NCBI GenBank assembly: GCA_034429275.1
Contig: DAOUFU010000343.1
Location: 1 to 29,632 of the forward strand
Reading direction: 5' to 3'
Origin: DAOUFU01 sp034429275
GTDB taxonomy: Bacteria > Chloroflexota > Anaerolineae > Aggregatilineales > Aggregatilineaceae
DNA length: 29,632 nucleotides
Shown here: positions 7,434 through 14,508 of the stretch, in pieces
Position numbering within the stretch: position 1 is the first letter of the stretch
How the letters are laid out: each line of letters begins with the position of its first letter
Notes under the pieces: generated by a model
The model's database searches: none
Told to the model about the DNA's origin: nothing
Seen by the model: the letters and a program-made list of their open reading frames with translations, nothing else
Program-made: the position numbers and the translations under genes

Positions 7434-8765
7434 ATGGTGGCTGCGGAAGATGATATTCGGGCGCGCAGGAAGCTTCCAGGCCCTGTGACGCGGCACGTGC
7501 TGCAAAACGGTCTGGTCGTACTGCTCAAGGAAGTGCACAGCGCCCCGGTGATCAGTTGGTGGGTGCTCTATCGCGTCGGGTCACGCAACGAACCCACCGG
7601 CCTTACCGGAGTCTCGCATTGGGTTGAGCACATGTTGTTCAAAGGTACGGAGCAATTTCCGGCAGGGACGCTAGACAAAGCTGTTGACCGGGCCGGCGGC
7701 GTATGGAATGCTCAGACGTCGTTCGATTACACGGCTTTTTACGAGACAATGCCTGCCGGAGAAATCGATCTCGCGCTGCGTGCCGAAGCCGACCGCATGT
7801 CTAACGCGCTGTTTGACCCGACCGAGGTCGAGTCCGAGCGGACAGTGATCATTTCCGAGCGGGAAGGATCGGAGAATTCGCCCACCTTTTGGTTGATGGA
7901 AGAGTTGCGTGCGGCGGCATTCCGCGTTCATCCTTACCATCACCAGACCATTGGTGATATGGTCGATTTGCGCACTATCACGCGCGACGATCTATACCGC
8001 CATTACCGCACGTACTATACACCGAATAATGCGATAGCAGTGGCGGTCGGTGATTTTGATTCACCCGTCATGCTGGCTCGAATTCGGGAACTGTATGAAG
8101 CGATTCCTCCGGGACCGCCGCCGCCCCCGGTCACACGTGCCGAACCCTCGCAGCACGGCGAACGGCGGATCGTGGTAGAACGCCCCGGAAACGCAGCTTA
8201 CGTGTATATGGCTTACCGCGCACCTGCTGCTGCTCACCCTGACTGGTTCAAACTGGCGATGGTGGATAGCATTCTGGCGGGGGCCAGCGCTCCAGGTAGC
8301 AGCGCGGTTGGCAACCGGACTTCGCGGCTGTATCGCGCGTTAGTCGAGTCAGAGCTGGCGACCGGAGTCGGTGGTGGCCTGTATCCTTCAATCGACCCCT
8401 ACTTGTTCAGCATATTCACCACAGTGCGCGATGGTCGCCAGCCGGAGGAAGTCGAAGCGGCGATTGACGTCGAGATCGCCCGGTTGGTGAACGGCGATAT
8501 CTCTCAGGGTGATCTAGAGAAGGCCAGGAAGCAGGCACGCGCCCTTTTTGCGTATGGCACTGAGGGTGTGAGCGGGCAAGCCTTCTGGCTGGCGTTTTCT
8601 GAGAACTTTTCCAGCTATCACTGGTACGAACGATATCTCGACCAATTGGAAGCGGTGACGCTCGAAGACGTGTGTGATGTCGCTGCGCGTTATCTTCGGC
8701 GCTCACAGCGGACTGTGGGCTGGTTCGTCCCGGTGAAATCGGCAGAACTGGGTGAGGGTAATTAG
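7434..8765 (+). CDS. M16 family zinc peptidase, catalytic subunit
   Basis: The frame is open from 7374, but ATG at 7434 has AAGGA six bases upstream. The 443-residue product has the inverted zinc motif HxxEH at residues 62-66 (HWVEH). A downstream glutamate near residue 142 ('VIISEREG') is in the right place to be the third zinc ligand. The N- and C-terminal halves both have the M16 fold pattern of the M16B group (processing peptidase/PqqL type). There is no clear signal peptide. The neighbour at 8768, two bases downstream, is a homologue lacking the zinc motif. The two probably form a heterodimer in which this subunit supplies zinc. The natural substrate is unknown. Confidence 0.9.
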   Translation: MVAAEDDIRARRKLPGPVTRHVLQNGLVVLLKEVHSAPVISWWVLYRVGSRNEPTGLTGVSHWVEHMLFKGTEQFPAGTLDKAVDRAGGVWNAQTSFDYTAFYETMPAGEIDLALRAEADRMSNALFDPTEVESERTVIISEREGSENSPTFWLMEELRAAAFRVHPYHHQTIGDMVDLRTITRDDLYRHYRTYYTPNNAIAVAVGDFDSPVMLARIRELYEAIPPGPPPPPVTRAEPSQHGERRIVVERPGNAAYVYMAYRAPAAAHPDWFKLAMVDSILAGASAPGSSAVGNRTSRLYRALVESELATGVGGGLYPSIDPYLFSIFTTVRDGRQPEEVEAAIDVEIARLVNGDISQGDLEKARKQARALFAYGTEGVSGQAFWLAFSENFSSYHWYERYLDQLEAVTLEDVCDVAARYLRRSQRTVGWFVPVKSAELGEGN

Positions 8766-8767
8766 CG

Positions 8768-10060
8768 ATGCTCAATCATAGCCGGGCTTTCCCAGGGGCC
8801 GATGATATTACGCGGCAAGAGATGCCTAATGGCATTGTGGTATTGGTTCGTGAAAACCATGACGCGCGATCGGTGGTGATCACTGGCACCGTCAATGCGG
8901 GCAGCCTGCTTGATCCACCAGGTGCAGACGGGTTATCGGCTTTCACTACTCTGATGTTGATGCGGGGTACAACTCGTCGCGATTTCGTCACTATTCACGA
9001 GATGCTTGAGGGGAGTGGAGCATCGCTCTCCATTTCAGGAGGGGTGCATTCGGCGAGTTTTAGCGGCAAAGCGCTGGCGGAAGACCTTCCGATGTTGGTT
9101 GATCTGCTGGCGGATGCGCTTTGCAGTCCATCGTTTCCGGCTGAGCATATTGAGCGACTCCGCGGGCAGCTGGTGACCGGTCTCAAAATCCGCGAACAGG
9201 ATACGCGCTACCGGGCAGAGATCGCCTTTCGTGAGCTGGCATACCCTGAGGATCACCCGTACCGCCGCAGGGCAGGGGGCACCGTAGAATCGGTGCAGGG
9301 AATAACGCGCGAGCAAATGGTAGATTTTTACCAGCACCAGTTTGGGCCGCAGGGGATGGTGGTAGTTATTGTGGGCGCTGTCCGGACGGATGAAGCGATT
9401 CGGTGTGTGGAAGAGTATCTCGGAGGATGGACGAATTCGCATCAGGTTGCCCTACCGGATTTGCACGAAATTCCGGCAGTGTCTGAAATCCGCGAGCAGC
9501 ATATAGCACTGCCCGGCAAAAGTCAGGTTGATCTTGTTATGGGCAGGCCAGGACCTTCCCGACGGGCTGAGGACTGGCACGCGGTATCATTGGCCAACAG
9601 CATCCTCGGTGTATTTGGCATGTATGGGCGGATTGGGGCCGAGGTTCGCGAAAAACGAGGCATGGCCTATTACAGCACCAGCACGCTTGAGGGAGGTCTA
9701 GGGCCTGGGGCGTGGCGGGTGATCGCCGGAGTTAATCCTGTTAATGTGGGCCCAGCCGTGAATGCCATTCGCGACGAGATTCGGCGCATGGTTCAGGAAC
9801 TGGTGAGCACCGAGGAATTGGAAGATAACAAGGCGAATTTCATTGGGCGCTTGCCCTTGCGCCTGGAGACTAATGAAGGAGTCGCCGGTTCTCTGCTGGC
9901 GATAGAACGTTACGGACTGGGGCTGAATCACTTGCGCAATTATGAGGCGGAAATTCGGGCAATTACTGCCGAAGATGTCCTTCGAGCGGCACAGCGCTAC
10001 TTCAGTGCTGATGCGTATGCGCTGGCAGCAGCAGGTCCGGCAGTCAACGGACATGAGTAG
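8768..10060 (+). CDS. M16 family peptidase-like, non-catalytic partner subunit
   Basis: This 430-residue protein has the M16 fold over its full length ('GIVVLVRENHDARSVVITG', then 'NAGSLLDPPGADGLSAF'). The position of HxxEH (about residues 57-61) reads SAFTT, so the zinc ligands are absent. The C-terminal half has 'EVREKRGMAYY' (about residues 292-302), the arginine/tyrosine region that binds substrate in the non-zinc subunit of heterodimeric M16B peptidases. The catalytic subunit at 7434 instead reads 'LYRALVESELATGVGGG' there. This complementary division fits an obligate heterodimer. The start has GAGGG upstream, and a two-base gap to the previous gene suggests co-translation. Confidence 0.85.
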   Translation: MLNHSRAFPGADDITRQEMPNGIVVLVRENHDARSVVITGTVNAGSLLDPPGADGLSAFTTLMLMRGTTRRDFVTIHEMLEGSGASLSISGGVHSASFSGKALAEDLPMLVDLLADALCSPSFPAEHIERLRGQLVTGLKIREQDTRYRAEIAFRELAYPEDHPYRRRAGGTVESVQGITREQMVDFYQHQFGPQGMVVVIVGAVRTDEAIRCVEEYLGGWTNSHQVALPDLHEIPAVSEIREQHIALPGKSQVDLVMGRPGPSRRAEDWHAVSLANSILGVFGMYGRIGAEVREKRGMAYYSTSTLEGGLGPGAWRVIAGVNPVNVGPAVNAIRDEIRRMVQELVSTEELEDNKANFIGRLPLRLETNEGVAGSLLAIERYGLGLNHLRNYEAEIRAITAEDVLRAAQRYFSADAYALAAAGPAVNGHE

Positions 10061-10069
10061 GGGCGCGCC

Positions 10070-10447
10070 ATGTTGAGAACCGGCGTTGATATGATTGAAG
10101 TGGCGCGTATCGAGCAAGCGATGGCGAGATATGGCGAGCGATTCTTCGCACGATTTTTCACCAGCACCGAGCGTGCCCAGGCGAACGATCATCCTGCGCG
10201 GTTAGCGGCCCGGTTTGCTGCCAAAGAGGCGACGGCCAAAGCGCTGGGAAGTGGAATCGGCGCTGTGCGATGGATCGATATCGAGATCTGTACAGACGAG
10301 CAAGGGCGGCCCCATCTGCATCTTTATCATGCTGCCGCAGAGAAGGCATATGCACTGGGCCTGACCGAATGGGAAGTCAGCCTGAGCCATACCCATGATT
10401 ACGCGATCGCGTTTGTAGTGGCACAAGGCAGGTCGTCGGATCGCTGA
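10070..10447 (+). CDS. acpS: Holo-[acyl-carrier-protein] synthase
   Basis: AcpS transfers the 4'-phosphopantetheine group from CoA to a serine of acyl carrier protein, activating fatty-acid synthesis. The 125-residue protein has the family start 'GVDMIEVARIEQ' with the metal-binding Asp. It also has 'RFAAKEATAKALGSGIG', holding the second metal-binding Glu and the CoA-binding Lys, and 'VSLSHTHDYAIAFVV' at the end. Length is typical. GGGG upstream of ATG supports the start. It is nine bases after the M16 pair and probably part of that operon. A promoter for the B12-controlled gene begins four bases after its stop. Confidence 0.95.
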   Translation: MLRTGVDMIEVARIEQAMARYGERFFARFFTSTERAQANDHPARLAARFAAKEATAKALGSGIGAVRWIDIEICTDEQGRPHLHLYHAAAEKAYALGLTEWEVSLSHTHDYAIAFVVAQGRSSDR

Positions 10448-10450
10448 TAG

Positions 10451-10479
10451 TTGTGATTTCTGGACCTGTGCGGTATAGT
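10451..10479 (+). promoter_or_regulatory. Promoter of the cobalamin-riboswitch transcript
   Basis: TTGTGA (10451-10456), a 17-base spacer and TATAGT (10474-10479) lie just before the aptamer. Transcription would start near 10486, about 16 bases before the riboswitch P1 stem. Confidence 0.65.
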
Positions 10480-10501
10480 GTGTGCCGCCAACTGAATATG
10501 A

Positions 10502-10642
10502 GTGGTTTCGGATGATCGGGTCGTATTAGGCCCGGTCACCTGGGGGAAGCCGGTGAGAGGCCGGCGCTGTCCCGCAACTGTAATGTACGGTCAAACGTCG
10601 GTTTGCACCGTGCAGAGCCAGGTCGCCCAGCCGAAACGTCAC
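10502..10642 (+). promoter_or_regulatory. Cobalamin (B12) riboswitch aptamer
   Basis: The region carries the conserved cobalamin-riboswitch core: GGGGGAAGCCGGTGAGAGG, then CCGGCGCTGTCCCGCAACTG in 10541-10582. A B12-box-like segment, GCAGAGCCAGGTCGCCC, follows in 10612-10628. A P1 stem closes it: GTTTCGG (10505-10511) with CCGAAAC (10631-10637). A terminator/antiterminator pair lies immediately 3'. The class senses adenosylcobalamin or related corrinoids and normally represses expression when the ligand is bound. The closest downstream gene is the secreted barrel protein at 10787. Confidence 0.95.
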
Positions 10643-10662
10643 GCATGATACATCTCTCGTGG

Positions 10663-10675
10663 ATTGGAGGTGGCG
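10663..10675 (+). promoter_or_regulatory. Antiterminator strand of the B12 riboswitch
   Basis: ATTGGAGGTGGCG can pair with CGCCTTTCCAAT (10702-10713) over about twelve pairs with one bulged T and two G-T pairs. This uses the whole left arm and loop of the terminator, so the two structures exclude each other. Confidence 0.6.
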
Positions 10676-10701
10676 TATGTGATCGATTGTCTATCCGTCA
10701 G

Positions 10702-10733
10702 CGCCTTTCCAATGGAAGGGCGTTTTTGTTTTT
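10702..10733 (+). terminator. Riboswitch-controlled intrinsic terminator
   Basis: CGCCTTTCC (10702-10710) pairs with GGAAGGGCG (10714-10722) around a three-base loop, with one wobble pair. TTTTTGTTTTT follows. It stands between the aptamer and the start codon of the barrel protein, as expected for transcriptional attenuation. Confidence 0.85.
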
Positions 10734-10786
10734 CGCGTAGATGTTGAGGATCGATGATTTTGAGCATGAATGTGAGGACCAAACCA

Positions 10787-11722
10787 ATGAAACGTCTGGT
10801 GATGGCATTGATGATTGCAGTCTGGATCATCTTTTCTATTCTACCGGTTGGCGCGCAAGGCGAAGACCCGGCGAGCAGAGCGGTCGAGTTTCTTCTCACG
10901 GTGCAAAACACGGATGGCGGTTTCGGCAACGGATGGACTCCTGAAAGCGATCTGGGAGTGACGGCAGACGCGGTGACGGCTGCTGCATTGGTGGGACGTG
11001 ATGATGTGGCGCTGACCGGGGAACAGGACAGCGCGCTTGCATTCCTGGCGGAGCGCGTCTTGAGTGGCGAGGTTGAAGAGGCAGGAGCAGGCATACAGGC
11101 CAAAGTGCTGATGGCCGTGGTTGCCGCAGGAGAAAATGGTACGGATTTCGCGGGGATGAACCTGGTAGAAGGATTGTTGGCAGGGCAGGGCGAAGATGGT
11201 GTGTTCGGCAACGGAATGTATGATCATTGTATGGCGATGATCGCACTGCGGAATGCAAGCGCCGACCTGCCCGGAGATGCAGTGAAGGCCCTGTTGCAGG
11301 CACAAAACGAAGATGGTGGTTGGGGATTTATGGCGGGCGAAGCATCGGATACGAATACCACAGGACTTTGCCTGCAAGGACTGGCTTCAACTGATCCTAT
11401 CGAAGAGGTCAATGCAGCCTTCGAGTATTTGAAAGCGGTTCAGAACGAAGATGGCGGCTGGCCCTATCAAAAGCCGAGCGAGTGGGGGACTGATAGTGAT
11501 GTGAATTCGACCGCGCTGGTCACCGGGGCGCTGATCGCGTACGGTTACGACCTGGAAGAGTGGAACAATCCCCAGGAATGGCTGCTCTCGCTTCAGAATG
11601 ATAGCGGCGCGTTTGGGTTCCAGGCCACTGCGCCGGATGACAACATAATTGCCACTGTTGCAGCGATCCCGGCTGTGGCGGGAGTGTCGCTCGTGACATG
11701 GGTCAATATGGCGGTCGATTGA
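10787..11722 (+). CDS. Secreted squalene-cyclase-like alpha/alpha-barrel repeat protein under B12 riboswitch control
   Basis: I chose ATG 10787, which has GAGGA eight bases upstream; in-frame ATGs at 10754 and 10766 have poorer spacing. The protein then begins MKRLVMALMIAVWIIFSILPVGAQ, a classical signal peptide with cleavage likely after GAQ (residue 24). The mature part has five glycine/aromatic repeats: residues 40-50 (QNTDGGFGNGW), about 134-143, 173-181 (QNEDGGWGF), 219-227 and 270-278. These are typical of prenyltransferase/squalene-oxidase repeats. The class II cyclase DxDD motif is missing, so terpene cyclisation is unlikely. The vertebrate cobalamin carriers intrinsic factor and transcobalamin have a barrel of this type, and with the riboswitch this points to corrinoid binding. 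No second (DUF4430-like) domain or membrane anchor is visible, so the assignment is tentative. Confidence 0.8.
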   Translation: MKRLVMALMIAVWIIFSILPVGAQGEDPASRAVEFLLTVQNTDGGFGNGWTPESDLGVTADAVTAAALVGRDDVALTGEQDSALAFLAERVLSGEVEEAGAGIQAKVLMAVVAAGENGTDFAGMNLVEGLLAGQGEDGVFGNGMYDHCMAMIALRNASADLPGDAVKALLQAQNEDGGWGFMAGEASDTNTTGLCLQGLASTDPIEEVNAAFEYLKAVQNEDGGWPYQKPSEWGTDSDVNSTALVTGALIAYGYDLEEWNNPQEWLLSLQNDSGAFGFQATAPDDNIIATVAAIPAVAGVSLVTWVNMAVD

Positions 11723-11751
11723 CGCAATTAACCCGGTGGTAGGATGGGCTT

Positions 11752-11786
11752 GTGAAGGGCAGAGAACAGATTCCCCTGTCCTTCAC
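11752..11786 (+). other. Hairpin after the B12-controlled gene
   Basis: GTGAAGGGCAG (11752-11762) pairs with CTGTCCTTCAC (11776-11786) over eleven positions with one wobble. No T-run follows, so it may act as an mRNA 3' end stabiliser or a weak terminator. Confidence 0.5.
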
Positions 11787-11794
11787 AGCCAACT

Positions 11795-11823
11795 TTGTCC
11801 CACTGCTCAGCCTTCGCTAGAAT
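11795..11823 (+). promoter_or_regulatory. Putative promoter of the threonine-dehydrogenase gene
   Basis: TTGTCC (11795-11800), a 17-base spacer and TAGAAT (11818-11823) lie about 75 bases before the ATG at 11898. The -10 is one base from consensus. Confidence 0.45.
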
Positions 11824-11897
11824 TGTGAATAGGGCGGCCTGAATAGACTGACACCGCCCGCGAAAAATATACCCTCTTATGGGAAGGAAAAAACTTC

Positions 11898-12914
11898 ATG
11901 CGCAAAAAAGTTACTCTGATCACCGGGGCAAATGGCGAAGTGGGGCATGGGCTGATTGAGCGCCTGTATACCCTGCCCGATCCCCCCATGATACTCGCTT
12001 TCGACCTGCGCGAACTCGATCCTGCAATTCGGCACATGGTTTTCCGCAGCATCGTAGGGGATATCCTCGACACCAAGTTGCTCGAAACGCTGAATACGGA
12101 ATATGAGATCGGCACGATCTTTCACCTGGCGGCACTGCTTTCTACCAGCTCCGAGTTCAACCCGGAAACGGCACACCTGGTCAATGTGCAGGGTACGGTG
12201 AATTTGCTCAAACTCTCGGTGGATCAAAGCCGGGCACGGGGGCGGTCGGTGAAGTTTATCTATGCCAGTTCGATCGCGGCCTATGGAATGCCAGGACTTG
12301 AGGAAAAACACAGTGCCGGTAAGGTGAAAGAGGGACAGTATCTCAACCCGATCACGATGTACGGGTGCAACAAGCTGTACTGCGAACACCTGGGGCGCTA
12401 CTACGCGCGACATTACCAGCAACTGTCGGCAAGCCGCTCCGATGTGGATTTCCGATGCGTGCGATTCCCTGGGCTAATCAGCGCTGTGACGCTTCCAACC
12501 GGGGGCACCAGCGATTATGCGCCGGAGATGCTTCACGCGGCGGCACAAGGCAAACCCTATCAGGCATTCGTCCGTGAAGATACAGCGATCCCGTTCATGG
12601 TGATGCCTGACGCGATCAAGGCACTGTTGAGTCTGGCGGAAGCGCCGCGAGATCGCCTGAGCCAGCAGGTCTACAATGTGACAAGCTTCAGCCGTACGGC
12701 TGGCCAGTTTGCGCAGATGGTGGAAACTGCGTTCCCCCGTGCACAGATTACGTTCAAGTCGATGGATGCGCGGCAGGGGATTGTTGATAGCTGGCCGGAA
12801 GATGTGGATGACAGCGCTGCCCGCCGTGATTGGGGTTGGCTGCCGGACTATGATGCCGACCGTGCTTTCCGAGATTACCTGATCCCAACGATCAGCGCGC
12901 GCTATCATTTATGA
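11898..12914 (+). CDS. SDR-type L-threonine 3-dehydrogenase-like NAD-dependent epimerase/dehydratase
   Basis: The 338-residue protein has an N-terminal NAD-binding motif (LITGANGEVGHG) and an extended-SDR catalytic pair, 'MYGCNK' (Tyr/Lys). Its C-terminal half resembles animal and bacterial SDR threonine dehydrogenases closely: 'RFPGLISAVTLPTGGTSDYA', 'AIPFMVMPDAIKALL', 'DSWPEDVDDSAARRDWGW'. That enzyme oxidises L-threonine to 2-amino-3-ketobutyrate. A plain sugar-nucleotide epimerase is less likely because of these C-terminal motifs. GGGAAGGAAAA precedes the ATG. The usual partner, 2-amino-3-ketobutyrate CoA ligase (kbl), is not in the window. It appears monocistronic, with its own promoter. 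Confidence 0.78.
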   Translation: MRKKVTLITGANGEVGHGLIERLYTLPDPPMILAFDLRELDPAIRHMVFRSIVGDILDTKLLETLNTEYEIGTIFHLAALLSTSSEFNPETAHLVNVQGTVNLLKLSVDQSRARGRSVKFIYASSIAAYGMPGLEEKHSAGKVKEGQYLNPITMYGCNKLYCEHLGRYYARHYQQLSASRSDVDFRCVRFPGLISAVTLPTGGTSDYAPEMLHAAAQGKPYQAFVREDTAIPFMVMPDAIKALLSLAEAPRDRLSQQVYNVTSFSRTAGQFAQMVETAFPRAQITFKSMDARQGIVDSWPEDVDDSAARRDWGWLPDYDADRAFRDYLIPTISARYHL

Positions 12915-12991
12915 AACTTCCGTCACTGTTTAAGGCACATTCGACAATGTTAAAGTCCTGCAAAAAGAGCCGTACTTTAGTACCTTTAAGC

Positions 12992-13020
12992 TTGCATTCG
13001 CAGGTGAATTGATGTATTTT
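12992..13020 (+). promoter_or_regulatory. Weak putative promoter of the flp pilin gene
   Basis: TTGCAT (12992-12997), a 17-base spacer and TATTTT (13015-13020) lie about 50 bases before the flp start. Both elements are only fair matches. Confidence 0.3.
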
Positions 13021-13066
13021 ATAGAAGCATTTGATTAGTCGAGTAATCATCCAAGGAGAGTTTCCC

Positions 13067-13213
13067 ATGTTGTACAGCCCTCGTCAAGAAGGTCAAGGTC
13101 TCGTTGAGTACGCCCTTATTCTGGTCCTGGTTTCGGTCGTGGTGATCGTCATCCTCGCCCTGCTCGGCCCGGCGATCGGGAATATCTTCTCGAACATCGT
13201 TCGCGCCCTGTAA
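13067..13213 (+). CDS. flp: Flp/Fap family type IVb pilin
   Basis: ATG 13067 is preceded by AAGGAGAG. The 48-residue product (MLYSPRQEGQGLVEYALILV...) has the class IVb prepilin pattern: a short leader ending in Gly, then Q-G-L-V-E-Y with Glu at +5 and Tyr at +6. A hydrophobic helix of about 20 residues follows, then a short C-terminal tail. Prepilin peptidase would cut after Gly9 (EG/QG). It is the main subunit of the Tad/Flp pilus. The assembly genes lie about 10 kb downstream (23321 onward). It is monocistronic with its own terminator, as expected for an abundantly made subunit. Confidence 0.92.
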   Translation: MLYSPRQEGQGLVEYALILVLVSVVVIVILALLGPAIGNIFSNIVRAL

Positions 13214-13242
13214 TTCTCGTCAGGTTATTCAGAGTGCAACAG

Positions 13243-13269
13243 AAAGCCCCGCTACCCGGCGGGGCTTTT
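13243..13269 (+). terminator. Intrinsic terminator after flp
   Basis: AAAGCCCCGC (13243-13252) pairs with GCGGGGCTTT (13259-13268) around a six-base loop and ends in TTTT. Its position between the convergent flp and 13323 genes suits shared use, but the minus-strand T-run is poor. Confidence 0.85.
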
Positions 13270-13322
13270 GGTTGATTAAGCCTGTCAGTTGATTTCCCCA
13301 GTGTCATTAGTACTGCCCCGGC

Positions 13323-13649
13323 TTAGCCATCGGATGGGAAGCCGTCGCCACCGATGTTATCCAGGTCTTCGAATAACGCGTCAACCTCGTCAAGGTCGAT
13401 TGTATCGATCTCGTCTTCTGGTACATCCAGCTCGATATTGGCAGTATGAAGATCGTAGGCGGGCACAACAACATGGTATCCATTGTCTTCTGCCCACATC
13501 GTCAGTTCTTCAATGGCTTCAACCAATGCGCGGCCCGCGGCTGCACGCCGTCCTCGCGCGATGATGGTTTTGTGTTCCTCCGTGCCATCGCCCCAAAAAA
13601 GCGTGACATATCCATCGTCATTGATCGCGATATAAGCCGTTTCTCGCAT
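13323..13649 (-). CDS. Small acidic protein of unknown function
   Basis: I chose the internal ATG at 13649 (MRETAYIAIN); an in-frame ATG at 13682 gives 119 residues, but neither has a strong ribosome-binding site. The 108-residue product has a short strand-rich N-terminus ('AYIAINDDGYVTLFWGDGTEE') and a middle helix ('AAAGRALVEAIEELTMWAEDNGY'). The C-terminal third is very acidic (about residues 75-108, with repeated Asp/Glu: 'VPEDEIDTIDLDEVDALFEDL'). No signal peptide or membrane span is seen. I do not recognise the family. It is followed by, and convergent with, the flp terminator. Confidence 0.65.
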   Translation of the reverse strand: MRETAYIAINDDGYVTLFWGDGTEEHKTIIARGRRAAAGRALVEAIEELTMWAEDNGYHVVVPAYDLHTANIELDVPEDEIDTIDLDEVDALFEDLDNIGGDGFPSDG

Positions 13650-13743
13650 AGAATACTCGCTCTCCCAATCCACTAGCATCATTTGTGGAAATCAAGCGAA
13701 ATGCCACACCTGTTTATCAACCATTGAATAATACTATCTATGG

Positions 13744-14508
13744 TTATTCGTTCAAGCGCGCAGCAACCTGCGCCTCAATTTCTGGCTCAAGGCGCTTATA
13801 CCAGGGATGTTCGGGTGGCAGGGCAAGGAAATGATCGCGTACATAGATGAAGCGAGTGGGCGATGTATCCCAAAGATAAGTCGCCGGGCGATTGAGGTCT
13901 AGCGGCCATAGCCACGCGCGCTCGTTTTTCACAGAATGAACGAAATAACGTACCATTTCGGCAAGGTCTTCACCGGGCGCAGTGCTCACATCGCGTGAAT
14001 CGACCGGCAGAGTCTCCCAATCTCCGGGCATGGGTGGCTGGCCCTGTTGGCGTGGGTGACGCCAGGCGTCCCCTTCGCGCCGCCAATCCAGGCCAGGGCG
14101 GGTACAGAATTTGTTCTCGTAGGGCCACTGCCGGTATTCGTTGGACGCGTGGGTGGCCTCGTGCAGGAATACCCGATACAGCACTGAGAGATCGCCTTTC
14201 GGATCGCCGAGACGCAGCCAGCCGTCACCATAGTTGCCCCCGCCAGGATTGCGGTCAATCCACAGTTTGATGGGACGTTGCGTGAACGGGGAATAGAAGG
14301 TGGGGCCAAGCAGGCGAAGTGTTTCGTCCAGTATTGCGAGTTCGTCGGGATGCCAGGGGCGCGCGTTGCCTTTGGAATCACGCTCGACCAGTTCGAATCC
14401 GTAGGTGTTTTCGATGATATGTATGAGCGCGGATCGATTGGCAGTAGGGCGCTCTGGTGGCGGTGAAGCAGGAGCGAAAAGTTTACGAAGCCATTGAGGT
14501 AGACGCAT
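13744..14508 (-). CDS. Putative zinc metallopeptidase with HEATH motif
   Basis: The frame can start at GTG 14532, but ATG 14508 (MRLPQWLRKLF) has an AGGA about ten bases upstream. The 254-residue protein has an HExxH zinc motif at residues 116-120 (HEATH), in the context 'VLYRVFLHEATHASNEYR'. Glu184 ('GEDLAEMVRYFV') is a candidate third ligand, the gluzincin arrangement. The N-terminal half is otherwise unremarkable and the C-terminal end ('PEHPWYKRLEPEIEAQVAARLNE') is charged. There is no clear signal peptide, so it is probably cytoplasmic or secreted by an unrecognised route. I do not recognise a named family. It is transcribed with the acidic gene downstream, 94 bases away. Confidence 0.78.
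   Translation of the reverse strand: MRLPQWLRKLFAPASPPPERPTANRSALIHIIENTYGFELVERDSKGNARPWHPDELAILDETLRLLGPTFYSPFTQRPIKLWIDRNPGGGNYGDGWLRLGDPKGDLSVLYRVFLHEATHASNEYRQWPYENKFCTRPGLDWRREGDAWRHPRQQGQPPMPGDWETLPVDSRDVSTAPGEDLAEMVRYFVHSVKNERAWLWPLDLNRPATYLWDTSPTRFIYVRDHFLALPPEHPWYKRLEPEIEAQVAARLNE

Noticed and set aside
10787..11722. A terpene-cyclase role for the barrel protein
   Set aside because: The DxDD motif of class II cyclases is missing, a secretion signal is present, and the gene is controlled by a B12 riboswitch.
14390..14402. A tRNA T-loop-like GTTCGAATCC string
   Set aside because: It lies inside the reading frame of the HEATH peptidase and no acceptor stem or other tRNA arms are present around it.
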